Below, piece after piece: positions 38,178 through 47,103 of a stretch of 64,000 nt of DNA (position 1 is its first letter; the number at the start of each line of letters is the position of its first letter). The stretch is taken from NCBI RefSeq assembly GCF_017876755.1, contig NZ_JAGIOO010000001.1, positions 6,743,786 to 6,807,785 on the forward strand, given 5' to 3'. The notes beneath the pieces were generated by a model. That model did no database searches, was not told the origin of the DNA, and was given only the letters and a program-made list of their open reading frames with translations. A program made the translations under genes and the position numbers. The stretch is from Crossiella equi (lineage in GTDB: Bacteria > Actinomycetota > Actinomycetes > Mycobacteriales > Pseudonocardiaceae).

Positions 38178-38561
38178 CTATGCGGCGAGAGCGGCGTCCA
38201 GGGTCTGGTGGATCTGGAAGACCTCGCCGAGGCCGGTGGCGTGCAGCGGGCGCGTCACCGCGTGGGTGGTGCAGACCAGGCGCAGCTCCGCGTCCCGCAG
38301 CTGCGTCACCTGACGGGCCTCGACCAGGGCGGCCAGGCCGCTGGAACCGAGGAAGCTCACCCCGGACAGGTCGAGCACGAGGCGGCGGCAGGCCGCGTCG
38401 ACCTCCGCGCCGAGCAGGTCCTGCAGCGCCGGGGTGGAGGACATGTCCAGCTCCCCGACGACGGTGATCACCACGACCCCGTCCGCTCTGCGCGAGGCGG
38501 TGGTCTCGGCGATGTCCGCACCGGGCAAGTCAGCCAGTGCGTGCTGGGTGGGTTCGGTCAC
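38178..38561 (-). CDS. rsbV: STAS-domain anti-anti-sigma factor (RsbV-like)
   Basis: 127 residues with one STAS domain: VVVITVVGELDMSSTPALQDLL, then DLSGVSFLGSSGLAALVEAR, where the serine of LGSSGL (about residue 82) is the expected phosphorylation site. In the family the unphosphorylated form frees the sigma factor from RsbW. It is close to rsbW-sigF (1.3 kb away) but separated by the glycosyltransferase and on its own transcript. The stop is 2 bp from the convergent glycosyltransferase stop. Confidence 0.9.
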   Translation of the reverse strand: MTEPTQHALADLPGADIAETTASRRADGVVVITVVGELDMSSTPALQDLLGAEVDAACRRLVLDLSGVSFLGSSGLAALVEARQVTQLRDAELRLVCTTHAVTRPLHATGLGEVFQIHQTLDAALAA

Positions 38562-38710
38562 GGCGCCTCCTCCTGCCCTGCTCTGGGGCCCGGGCCTGAC
38601 GCTGCGCCATTCGGTCGCAGCACCCCCACCGTAGAGACGCCGAACGGCGCAGACAACCGCCCATTGGCGGTGACCCAGCGTGGCGGAGGGACCTGCGGCG
38701 CGCTGACCTG

Positions 38711-38757
38711 CACAGGGTGACCCAGTCGGGGAAATCCGCCGACTGGGTCACCCTGTG
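38711..38757. terminator. Long perfect hairpin after the SulP-carbonic anhydrase gene
   Basis: Arms CACAGGGTGACCCAGTCGG and CCGACTGGGTCACCCTGTG pair perfectly over 19 bp with a 9-nt loop. It lies 15 bp past the stop of the minus-strand gene. There is no U-tract. Confidence 0.75.
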
Positions 38758-38772
38758 AGACTGACCGGACGG

Positions 38773-41073
38773 TCAGGTGGCCGCGCCGGAGGTGACCGGG
38801 GTGAGCCGCCCGGTCGCCTGGTCGACCAGGAACACCCTCGGCCCGGCGATGTCGAAGAACATGCCCGCGAGGGTGAGGCTGCCCGCCCGCACCGCCTCCC
38901 GCACCGACGGGAAGGTCATCAGGTTGTCCAGCTGCTGCACCACGTTCGCGATGCTCAGCCGGTCGTGCGCGGACAGCTCCTGGTCCGGCTCGACCGCGTG
39001 GAAGCGGATCAGGCTGGGCGAGAGGTGCCGCAGCCACTCCGCCAGCGAGGTGCCCGGCCGCGCGCTGCCCGCCAGGCCCGCCTTCATCGCGCCGCAGTCG
39101 GAGTGCCCGCACACCACGATCGTGGCCACGCCCAGCGCCTCCACCGCGTACTCCACGGCCGCGCCCACCGAGGCGTCCGCGGGGCCCTCGTCCTGGCGCG
39201 GCACCAGGTTGCCGATGTTGCGCAGCGTGAACAGGTCACCCGGACCACTGGTGGTGATGAGGTTGGGCACCACCCGGGAGTCCGCGCAGGTGACGAAGAG
39301 CTGCCGGGGGCTCTGGCCGTTGGCCGCCAGCTCGGCGAAGAACGGCCGCGCCAGCGGGGCCAGGCTGCGCTCGAACTCGTGCAGGCCGCGCAGCATCGGG
39401 TCCTCCAGCGCGCTCTCCTCCGTGCGAGGGGCCGGGATCGCGGCGGTGGCGTCGGTGTCGCGGCGCTGCCAGTACGACCACGGCGCGAACGTGCGCAGCA
39501 GCGGGCCGGGCAGCGTGCGGCGGCCTTCCGGACGGCCGTGCACCGCGCGGTGGTACCAGGTGTCGGTGACCTCGTGCACGCTCACCTGCCCGCCCAGGCG
39601 CTCGTGCGTGGTGCACCAGCCGTGGATGGCCTCGTAGGCGGCGTGGTCGAGGTAGTCGACCTGGAGGTTGAGCCGCACCCGGGTGCCCTCGGGCACCGCG
39701 CGCAGCTCGCCGAGCAGCCGGGCCACGCCCAGGAAGACCAGGGAGCCGCGGATGGTCACCGTCCAGTCGTCGTCTCCGCCGGCCGGCGGAGCGACCCGGA
39801 TCGTGGCGTGCGTCAGCCGGTAGAGCGCCAGGCCCAGGGCCAGCAGGATGCCCGCGGTCACGCCCTGGACCAGGTCCAGGAACACGACCCCGGCGAAGGT
39901 GACCGCGTAGACGGGGAACTCGCGGTGCCGCCACAGCTCGCGCATGTGCGACAGGCGCACCAGCTGCATGCCCGAGACCACGAGCACGGCGGCCAGCGCG
40001 GCGAGCGGGATGCGTTCGAGCAGCCCGGCCAGCAGCAGCACGAACGCCGCGACCCACAGGCCGTGCAGGATCGTGGACAGCCGCCCGCGGCCACCGGCGG
40101 CGACGTTGATGGAGGAGCGCATGATGCCGCCGGAGATCGGCAGGCCGCCGAGCGCGCCCGAGGTCATGTTGGCCACGCCCTGGGCCACCAGCTCGCGGTC
40201 GAGGTCGGCACGCGGTCCGGCGTGCATCCGGTCCACGGCGACGGCCGAGAGCAGCGACTCCACGCTGGCCACCGCGGCGACCAGGCACACGGCGAGCACG
40301 ATGCCCCCGGACGGGCCGTCCGGGAAGGTGGGCAGCGTGAACGCGGCCAGGGGCTCGTCCGGCAGGTCGACCCGGGGCAGGGACAGGGAGAAGGCCCAGG
40401 CCACGACGGTGGCCGCGGTGACCGCGACCAGCGGGCCGGGCACCACGGAGACCCTGGGCAGCCGGGGCCAGGCCACCAGCAGCGCCATGGTGACCACACC
40501 GATGGCCACGGCCGCGTCGTGGTGGGCGGCGAGCTGGGCGGGCAGGTCGCGCAGGTTGGCCAGCACCGAGGTCTGCGGCTGCCCGCCGAGCACCACGTGG
40601 ATCTGGCCGATCGCGATGACCACGCCGATCCCGGCGAGCAGGCCGTGCACCACGGCGGGGGACAGGGAGAGCGCGGCGCGGCCGACCTTGGTCAGGCCGA
40701 GCAGCAGCTGGAGGGCCCCGGCGGCGATGGTGATGCCCGCGGTGGCGGCGAAGCCGTACTGGTGGACGAGCCCGGCGTTGATCACGATCAGGCCGGTGGC
40801 GGCCCCGCTGACCTGCAACGGAGCCCCGCTGAGTGAACCGGCCACCACACCGCCGACCACGGTGGCGATGAGTCCGGCCATGAGCGGGGCGCCGGAGGCG
40901 GCGGCGACACCGAGGGAGAGGGGGAGGGCGGTCAGCAGGACCACGAGGGAGGCGGGCAGGTCGTGCCGGAGCAGTCCGGCCAGGCGGGAGCCGCGGGGCG
41001 GGGAGTGCACCGGCGGGCGGCGCGAGGTGGTGTGCTCACTGCTGCGGTGCCGGGGACGGGGTGCGCTGACCAT
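38773..41073 (-). CDS. SulP-type anion transporter fused to beta-carbonic anhydrase
   Basis: 766 residues. A SulP transporter (about residues 30-425, with 10-12 membrane segments and the motif NMTSGALGGLPISGGIMRSS) is followed by an STAS-like region (about 440-540) and a beta-carbonic anhydrase (about 560-755). Zinc ligands are in TCADSRV and VVCGHSDCGAM, so the anhydrase should be active. The fusion suggests bicarbonate transport coupled to CO2/bicarbonate interconversion at the membrane; the same architecture and length occur in M. tuberculosis Rv3273. The ATG has GGAGGTC about 9 nt upstream. It may support carboxylation reactions or pH balance; this is inference. Confidence 0.92.
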   Translation of the reverse strand: MVSAPRPRHRSSEHTTSRRPPVHSPPRGSRLAGLLRHDLPASLVVLLTALPLSLGVAAASGAPLMAGLIATVVGGVVAGSLSGAPLQVSGAATGLIVINAGLVHQYGFAATAGITIAAGALQLLLGLTKVGRAALSLSPAVVHGLLAGIGVVIAIGQIHVVLGGQPQTSVLANLRDLPAQLAAHHDAAVAIGVVTMALLVAWPRLPRVSVVPGPLVAVTAATVVAWAFSLSLPRVDLPDEPLAAFTLPTFPDGPSGGIVLAVCLVAAVASVESLLSAVAVDRMHAGPRADLDRELVAQGVANMTSGALGGLPISGGIMRSSINVAAGGRGRLSTILHGLWVAAFVLLLAGLLERIPLAALAAVLVVSGMQLVRLSHMRELWRHREFPVYAVTFAGVVFLDLVQGVTAGILLALGLALYRLTHATIRVAPPAGGDDDWTVTIRGSLVFLGVARLLGELRAVPEGTRVRLNLQVDYLDHAAYEAIHGWCTTHERLGGQVSVHEVTDTWYHRAVHGRPEGRRTLPGPLLRTFAPWSYWQRRDTDATAAIPAPRTEESALEDPMLRGLHEFERSLAPLARPFFAELAANGQSPRQLFVTCADSRVVPNLITTSGPGDLFTLRNIGNLVPRQDEGPADASVGAAVEYAVEALGVATIVVCGHSDCGAMKAGLAGSARPGTSLAEWLRHLSPSLIRFHAVEPDQELSAHDRLSIANVVQQLDNLMTFPSVREAVRAGSLTLAGMFFDIAGPRVFLVDQATGRLTPVTSGAAT

Positions 41074-41492
41074 GGGGCGGATGACCTCCGATGGATGTGC
41101 CAGTGCCCGCGCTGGGACGCCCGGCGACGGCCGGGCACGCGCGGGGGGTTACCAGGGGGTGAGAGCGGCGTCGTCGGACGCGACGCGGGAGGCAGCCGTC
41201 GATCAGGCCCTGGCGCGCATGGTTAAGGCCTCGGCGTACCGAGTCGTTTCCATGCCGAACCTCCGGACCACTGACGGTGCTGTGTCCATCGTCACAGACC
41301 AGTCCCAGCTTCCAGTAGACCTGTCAACCGGTAGGGACGCGGATTCACACCCTCGGGGTGTAACACCTACGGGCCGCTGCTGAGCCCCTAGACGAAAGTC
41401 AGGGCCGCGCTATGCGGAAGTCCGGGACGGCGATCTGTCCGGTTCTGCAAGACTGGCCGGGCATCCACAAGATCTGAGGGGGACACGGAGCC
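41074..41492. other. 419-bp gene-free region between SulP-CA and DedA
   Basis: Divergent promoter region for the SulP-carbonic anhydrase and dedA genes. It is less GC-rich than its surroundings in the middle. It holds a small hairpin at 41347-41361. I see no tRNA, no convincing ORF and no clear -35/-10 pair. Confidence 0.5.
41347..41361. promoter_or_regulatory. Short dyad ACACCC-TCG-GGGTGT
   Basis: Perfect 6-bp inverted repeat with a 3-nt loop, about 130 bp before dedA. It may be an operator or a leader hairpin; function unknown. Confidence 0.3.
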
Positions 41493-42149
41493 ATGGGCTT
41501 CATCACCGAGGCGCTCGAACAGATCGCGGGCCTGCCCAAACCGGCCGTGCTGGTCGCGACCGGCCTGCTGACCTTCGGCGAGTGCGCGCTGGGCCTGGGC
41601 TTCATCGTCCCCGGCGACACCGGCCTGCTGGTCGCGGCCACCACCGTCAAGACCACCCCGTTCTTCCTGCTGATGTGGGGCGTGATGACGGTCTGCGCGG
41701 CGGCGGGCGACTCCGTCGGCTACCTGCTGGGCCGCAAGTTCGGCGTCAAGCTCCGCAACACCAGGCTGGTGGCCAGGATGGGCGCGGAGAACTGGGACAA
41801 GGCCACCGACCTCATCCGCCGCCGGGGCGCCTGGGCGGTCTTCTTCGCCCGCTTCCTCCCGGTCGTGCGCACCCTGACCCCGGCCGCGGCGGGCACCTCG
41901 GGCCTGGCCTACCGCAAGTTCCTCCCGGCCTCGATCATCGGCGCCTGCCTCTGGTCCCTCCTCCACATCGCCATCGGCGCGGGCCTGGGCGAAGCCGCCA
42001 AACGCGTCGAGGGCATCCTGGGCACCGCGAGCTGGGTGGTCCTGGTTGTCCTGGCCGTGGTCATCGGCATCGTGGTGTGGCGCAAGCGCGCCAAGGCCAA
42101 GGCCGAAGCCGCCGCCAAGCCCGAACCGGAGCTCGAGACCGCGGGCTGA
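41493..42149 (+). CDS. DedA-family membrane protein
   Basis: 218 residues of the DedA/SNARE-associated family, multi-pass membrane proteins now linked to phospholipid (undecaprenyl or aminophospholipid) flipping. Landmarks are ECALGLGFIVPGDTGLLVAA, AAGDSVGYLLGRKFG and the FFARFLPVVRTLTPAAAGTS re-entrant motif near residues 111-130. A positively charged Ala/Lys/Pro tail ends the protein. GGAG lies directly before the ATG. It converges on the SARP gene with an 18-bp gap. Confidence 0.9.
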   Translation: MGFITEALEQIAGLPKPAVLVATGLLTFGECALGLGFIVPGDTGLLVAATTVKTTPFFLLMWGVMTVCAAAGDSVGYLLGRKFGVKLRNTRLVARMGAENWDKATDLIRRRGAWAVFFARFLPVVRTLTPAAAGTSGLAYRKFLPASIIGACLWSLLHIAIGAGLGEAAKRVEGILGTASWVVLVVLAVVIGIVVWRKRAKAKAEAAAKPEPELETAG

Positions 42150-42167
42150 CCCGCCCTCCCGCCTGCC

Positions 42168-45100
42168 TCAGGCTTCCGCCGCCCCGGCGATGTCCGCGAG
42201 CACCTGCCTCGTGCGGACCTCCCCGGGGCGGTGGCCTGTCCGGAGGTGGCTGGCCAGGGCCGTCTCGGCGTGCGCACGGGCGGCGGTCAGGTTCCCGGCG
42301 GCGAGCTCGATCCCGGCCAGCGCGGTGTGCGCCTGGCCGAGGCGTACGCCGTAGCCCACCTCGGCCGCGATCCCCCGGGCCAGCTCCGCGTGGGTCCGGG
42401 CGAGGGTGACCGCGCCCATGGCCAGGTGCGTGGCGGCCAGGCCGAGCAGCGCGTCGGCCTCGTGCAGGGACAGGCCCGCCTGCCTGGCCAGCGTCAGCGC
42501 CCGGTCGTGCTCCGCGAGTGCGGCCACCAGCTCGCCCCGGGCCCGGAGCACGTCACCGAGGCACCAGTGCGCGAACGACCGCTCCTTGACGTCGACGGCG
42601 GACTCAGCCTCGGCGAGCCCGGTGCGGGCGAGCTCCTCCGCCTGGTCCACCTCGCCCCGGGCCAGGAGCACCCCGGCCATGCCGAGCACGGTGTTGGTGT
42701 CGCCGTAACGGCCCCCGAGGTCGCGGATCGAGGCGAGACCCCGGTCCAGGCAGGCCAGCGCCTCGTCCAGCTCGCCCATGTCCCACAGCACGAAGCCCAG
42801 GTTGTTGTAGAGCACGGCCTCGGAGTTCACCAGCCCGATCCGGCGCGCGATCCCCAGCGCCTCGAGGTAGGCCTCCCGGGAGTCGGCGAGCAAGCCCTGC
42901 ACCCGCAGCGCGATGCCGAGGTTGCCCAACGAGGGCACTCGGCGCAGCTCGTCACCGAGCTCTGCCAGCATCTCCAGGGCCTCCCGGTAGCAGGCGATGC
43001 CGAGCGTGAGCTGCCCGCGCTCGATGTGGTTGATCCCGAGGTTGGACACCACGTTGGCCAGCCGCACCCGGTCCGCGTCTCCCGCCAGCCCGGACCGCGC
43101 GTGCTCCAGGTGCGCGAGCGCCGTGCCGGGCTGGCCGAGGAACCAGTGCAGCACCCCCAGACCGTGGTGCAGCACCGCCTGTCCGTAGCGGTGCCCGCGG
43201 CGTTCGGCGTGGGCCAGGCCGGTGCTCGCGGTGGTGAGCCAGTCGTTGAGCGCCCGGGTGTGTTGGAGGTAGCCGCGCAGGGTGTCCGCCAGGAGCCAGG
43301 CCAGCTCGTCCTCGCCGGTGTCCGCCGCGCGCAGCACGGCCGCGACCAGGTTCGGCCGCTCCGCGTCCAGCCACAGGCGTGCCTCGAGCAGGTCCGCGAA
43401 CTCCGGGGGCCGCGCGTCCGGCGGAACCGGCGGCAGGCTCACCCGCGCCGTCTCGGGGTACAGCAGCGCGGTCGCGCGGTCCAAGCCGTACAGGTGGTGC
43501 CGGGTCCAGCGCAGGAACGCCGAGCGCCGGGATCCTTCGGATTCCTCGCTCTGGCAACGGAACTCCGCGTACAGGTGCAGCAGGTCGTGCAGCTGGAACC
43601 GGCCGTCCTCCTGCCGCTGCACCAGGTTCGCCCCGGCCAGTCCCGCCAGCAGCTCGGCCGCGTGTCCCGGCTCCTCCTCCGCCAGCGCGGCGGCCGAGGC
43701 GGCGGTGAAGTCCGGGCCCGGGACGAGGCCGAGCAGCCGGAACAGGCGCCGCTGTTCCGGGCCGAGCGCTCGGTAGGAGCGGTCGAAGGCCGCCCGCACC
43801 GCCGCGTCCCGGTCGCCGTCGATGGCCAGCGCGGCGAGCCGGTCCCCGGTGCGGATCCGCCGGACCTGCTGTGCCAGATCGGTTCCGGGCAGGTCGGCCA
43901 GGTTCGCCGCGGCGATGCGCAGTGCCAGCGGCAGGTGGGCGCACAGCGTGGCCAGCTCGTCCAGGGCCGCCGGTTCGGCGTCACCGAGGATGCCTGACAG
44001 CAGCACGATCGCGTCCTCGTGCGGCAGCACCGCCAAGGGGACCGAGTCGCCGACGCCGGGCAGTTCGTTGCGGCTGGTGACCAGGGCCGCGCAGCCGGGT
44101 TCGGTGGGCAGCAGCGGCAGGACCTGGTCCGGGCTGGCGGCGTTGTCCAGCAGCAGCAACACCCGCCTGCCGCGCAGCGTGGCGTGCAGGAGCGCGGCCT
44201 GCTGCTCCTGCTCGGCCGGGATCTGGGACGGCGCCACGCCGAGTGCCCGCAGGAAGCGCGCCAGCACGTCGGTCGGGCGCAGCGCCGCCTCGGTGGCGTA
44301 GCCGTGCAGGTTCACGTGCAGCTGGCCGTCCGGGAACGCCGGGCGCAGCCGGTGGCCGACGTGCACCGCGAGCGCGGTCTTGCCCACGCCCGGCGGTCCG
44401 GAGAGCACCACCGACCGCCCCCGCCGCAGCCGGTCGCCCAGCGCCTCGGCCAGGCGGTCCCGGCCGACGAAGTCGCCGATGTCCGGCGGCAGCTGGCACA
44501 CCGGCGTCCAGCCCGGCCGCGGCGCGGGGGCGGCCAGGGCCGGGTCGTTGGTGAGCACCGCGTGGTGCAGCCCGCGCAGCCTCTCGCTCGGCGCCACACC
44601 CAGCTCCTCGCGCAGCACGGCGGTCGCGCGGTGGAAGGCCTCCAGGGCCTCGGCCTGGCGCTGCGAGCGGTACAGGGCGAGCATGAGCTGGCGCCAGAAG
44701 TCCTCGCGCAGCGGGTACTCGGCGGTGGCCTTCCACAGCTCCGGCACCAGCTCCTCGTGCCCGCCCGCGGCCAGCTCGGCGTCCACCCGCAGCACCAGGG
44801 CGTCCAGGCGTTCCCGGTCCAGCGGGTCACCGAAGTCGCGGCGCGGCGCGGTGGCGGTGACGTCGGCCAGCGCGGGCCCCCGCCACAGCTCGAGCGCGGC
44901 GCGCAGCCCGGCCGCCCGCACCACCGGGTCGGCCTGCTCCCGCGCCCGGGCGACCAGGCGGCGGAACCGGTGCGCGTCCACGTCCTCCGGCTCGACCTCC
45001 AGCCGGTACCCACCGTCCACAGTGGCCAGAATCCCGGGCCCGAGCAGGTGCCGCAGCCTGCGCACGTACGTCTGCACGGCCCCGCGCGGCTGTGCGGGCA

Positions 45101-45278
45101 GCTCCTCGTCCTCCCACAGGTACCCGACGAGCTCCTCGGTCTCCACCCGCTGCCCGGCCCGCAGGGCCAGCACCGCGAGCAGGATGCGTTGCTTCGCGGC
45201 GTCGACCGGCGCGGACCGTCCACCGTGGACGATCTCCACCGGTCCCAGCACGTGGAAAACGACGCTGTGACCAGCCAT
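42168..45278 (-). CDS. AfsR/SARP-family transcriptional regulator with NB-ARC and TPR domains
   Basis: 1036 residues. Order: OmpR-type winged helix (about 5-95), bacterial transcriptional activation domain BTAD (about 100-245), NB-ARC ATPase (P-loop GPPGVGKTALAV near 295; DNAAS and TSRNELPG later), then TPR repeats (about 640-1030). This is the large AfsR type that activates antibiotic or global secondary-metabolism genes in response to ATP and signals. No polyketide or NRPS cluster is adjacent; nearby candidates are the nitric oxide synthase gene and the XRE/peptide locus. The leader has a GAAA-capped hairpin just before a strong GGGGGGAAG ribosome site. Confidence 0.94.
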   Translation of the reverse strand: MAGHSVVFHVLGPVEIVHGGRSAPVDAAKQRILLAVLALRAGQRVETEELVGYLWEDEELPAQPRGAVQTYVRRLRHLLGPGILATVDGGYRLEVEPEDVDAHRFRRLVARAREQADPVVRAAGLRAALELWRGPALADVTATAPRRDFGDPLDRERLDALVLRVDAELAAGGHEELVPELWKATAEYPLREDFWRQLMLALYRSQRQAEALEAFHRATAVLREELGVAPSERLRGLHHAVLTNDPALAAPAPRPGWTPVCQLPPDIGDFVGRDRLAEALGDRLRRGRSVVLSGPPGVGKTALAVHVGHRLRPAFPDGQLHVNLHGYATEAALRPTDVLARFLRALGVAPSQIPAEQEQQAALLHATLRGRRVLLLLDNAASPDQVLPLLPTEPGCAALVTSRNELPGVGDSVPLAVLPHEDAIVLLSGILGDAEPAALDELATLCAHLPLALRIAAANLADLPGTDLAQQVRRIRTGDRLAALAIDGDRDAAVRAAFDRSYRALGPEQRRLFRLLGLVPGPDFTAASAAALAEEEPGHAAELLAGLAGANLVQRQEDGRFQLHDLLHLYAEFRCQSEESEGSRRSAFLRWTRHHLYGLDRATALLYPETARVSLPPVPPDARPPEFADLLEARLWLDAERPNLVAAVLRAADTGEDELAWLLADTLRGYLQHTRALNDWLTTASTGLAHAERRGHRYGQAVLHHGLGVLHWFLGQPGTALAHLEHARSGLAGDADRVRLANVVSNLGINHIERGQLTLGIACYREALEMLAELGDELRRVPSLGNLGIALRVQGLLADSREAYLEALGIARRIGLVNSEAVLYNNLGFVLWDMGELDEALACLDRGLASIRDLGGRYGDTNTVLGMAGVLLARGEVDQAEELARTGLAEAESAVDVKERSFAHWCLGDVLRARGELVAALAEHDRALTLARQAGLSLHEADALLGLAATHLAMGAVTLARTHAELARGIAAEVGYGVRLGQAHTALAGIELAAGNLTAARAHAETALASHLRTGHRPGEVRTRQVLADIAGAAEA

Positions 45279-45291
45279 TACTTCCCCCCTT

Positions 45292-45311
45292 TGTAGTCCT
45301 TTCGGACTACA
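45292..45311 (-). promoter_or_regulatory. Leader hairpin with GAAA tetraloop before the SARP gene
   Basis: On the minus strand TGTAGTCC-GAAA-GGACTACA: a perfect 8-bp stem capped by a GNRA tetraloop, ending about 13 nt before the start codon and directly abutting the ribosome site. It could be an RNA control element; the same DNA could be an operator. Confidence 0.55.
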
Positions 45312-45561
45312 CCCGGGAAGTACCCTAGTCGTTCGGCCCGGTCGGCGGGGGAGAAAAAGTCATACGGGGAGCCAAGACCAGCGCGGTTGCTCTGATCGAG
45401 TGATGTAAGCGCGGACTGTAACGACTCCCAGGATGTGGGCGACCGGGGGCGGACCGGTTCCGGCGACGAGGGGGTTCGCCGGTACCCGGCCCGCCCCCGG
45501 CCGCCGCTCGTTGCCCGGCCCGCAACACCGGGCACGCGAGGTCGGGGGAGGGGCGGTGGCC

Positions 45562-46905
45562 TCAGCCGCTGAGCCTGCGCCGGAACGCGGCGAACAGTCC
45601 CCGCCGGGCCGCCTCGGCGACCTCCGGGGCCGAGGGGAAGCGGTGCGGGGTGCCGTGCTGGCCGCGCTGCGCCGCGTCCGGGTCGAGCACGAACTCCGGG
45701 CGCAGGTGCTGGGTCTCGTAGTAGCGGTGGAAGACCGGGGTGAGCGAGCCCGACATCGGGGGCACGATCCAGCTCCAGTCGGCCGGGCACTGGCGGCCCG
45801 CCTTCTCCTCCTTGGCGATGTGGGTGAGGAAGCGCTCGGCCTCGGTGTGGTGGTCGGTGATGGTGACCCCGGCGGAGTGGTAGGAGTGCAGCACCGCGCG
45901 GTTGATCTCCACCAGGGCCCGGTCCCGCCAGAGGGTGGCCTCCGAGCTGGTGTCCAGGCCCAGGCGCTCGCCGATCTCGGGGAGCATGTCGTAGCGGTCG
46001 GCGTCGGCCAGGTTGCGCGCGCCGATCTCGGTGCCCATGTACCAGCCGTTGAACGGCGCGGCCGGGTAGGAGACGCCGCCGATGGACAGGCGCATGTTGC
46101 TGATCGCGGGCACGGCGTGCCAGCGCAGGCTCAGGTCGGTGAACCACGGCAGGTCGGGGTGCTCCAGGGGCACCTCCATGACCACGTCGCGGGGCACCGG
46201 GAACAGCCGGACGCCCTCGTGCGCGGTCTCGACGGCCAGGGGGAGCAGGTCGAACGGGCTGCGCAGGGTGGGTGGCCGCCACCCCAGCTCGGTGACCGCC
46301 TCGGTGAACCCGGCGTAGCGGGGGTCGCCGAGGACGTGGCCGAACGCGTCGCGGTACCCGGCGTACCGGACGAGCTGCTCGTTCCAGATGGAGGGGCCCG
46401 GGCGGTCGGGGGCGTCCGGGGCGAAGACGGTCATCACCGGGCGGACCCGGCCCGCGTTGGTGGCCAGGCGCAGGTGCTCCACGCACTCGGCGGCCACGTC
46501 GGCGGCGTTGGTCAGGTGCCGCAGATCGCGGACGGTCAGGCTGCGCCAGTACAGGCGCCCGATGCACCGGGCGCTGTTGCGCCAGGCCACGCGGGCCCCG
46601 AAGGTCAGCTCGTCGGGGGTGTGCAGGTAGGTGCCGCGCAAGGCGATCTCGGCACGGACGGCGGCCAGCCGTGGCTCCACCGGCCCCGCCTGAGGGTTCT
46701 CGGCGTGGAAGAGGCGGAGGAACTCCTCGGCCTCGTCGACGTCGACACCCTCGCCATGGGCGGTACGCGCCGGGCCCGCACCCTGAAGCGCCCCGTGGTC
46801 CACGGGGCAGCCCGCCAGGGGGGCGACCGGTCGCTCGCTGAGGGTAGTCACGGCGGGGAAACTTAACCCCGCAAACATGTCACCGGTGACCGCCATCCGG
46901 GCCAC
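45562..46905 (-). CDS. nos: Bacterial nitric oxide synthase (oxygenase domain)
   Basis: About 447 residues, an oxygenase-only NOS that turns arginine into citrulline and nitric oxide using external reductases. The heme-thiolate cysteine is in WRNSARCIGRLYW (about C114), and the substrate/pterin region LPWFTDLSLRWHAVPAISNM and PFNGWYMGTEIGARNLAD is intact. There is no reductase domain. The start is uncertain: GTG 46905, ATG 46896 and ATG 46878 are all possible and none has a clear ribosome site. In streptomycetes NOS serves pathway nitration (thaxtomin, with P450 TxtE) or signalling; no NRPS is nearby here. It lies downstream of the peptide-precursor gene, beyond its terminator. Confidence 0.94.
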   Translation of the reverse strand: MARMAVTGDMFAGLSFPAVTTLSERPVAPLAGCPVDHGALQGAGPARTAHGEGVDVDEAEEFLRLFHAENPQAGPVEPRLAAVRAEIALRGTYLHTPDELTFGARVAWRNSARCIGRLYWRSLTVRDLRHLTNAADVAAECVEHLRLATNAGRVRPVMTVFAPDAPDRPGPSIWNEQLVRYAGYRDAFGHVLGDPRYAGFTEAVTELGWRPPTLRSPFDLLPLAVETAHEGVRLFPVPRDVVMEVPLEHPDLPWFTDLSLRWHAVPAISNMRLSIGGVSYPAAPFNGWYMGTEIGARNLADADRYDMLPEIGERLGLDTSSEATLWRDRALVEINRAVLHSYHSAGVTITDHHTEAERFLTHIAKEEKAGRQCPADWSWIVPPMSGSLTPVFHRYYETQHLRPEFVLDPDAAQRGQHGTPHRFPSAPEVAEAARRGLFAAFRRRLSG

Positions 46906-47020
46906 GAGCTGCGGTTTAGGTCAACACACTATCGAGGTCTGTCGTTACTGTGCGTGTGTTACTCGACCGGTGCAGGGGTGGCCTTGAGGGACTGTTGGGG
47001 TGGCCAGGGGTGGGTTGAGC

Positions 47021-47067
47021 ACGAGGAACGGGTTGTCTCGCCGCCGCCGAGACAACCCGTTCCTCGT
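47021..47067. terminator. Perfect 20-bp hairpin after the peptide-precursor gene
   Basis: Left arm ACGAGGAACGGGTTGTCTCG (47021-47040) pairs with its exact complement at 47048-47067; the loop is 7 nt. It lies 36 bp after the stop of the minus-strand peptide gene and upstream of nos, so it should separate the two transcripts. Confidence 0.75.
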
Positions 47068-47103
47068 CTGATGCCACCGTTCAGGCAGAACCCGACCTCG
47101 CGG

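Noticed and set aside
41074-41492. tRNA or small RNA gene in the gap before dedA
   Set aside because: No acceptor/T-arm pattern such as GGTTCGAATC was found on either strand.
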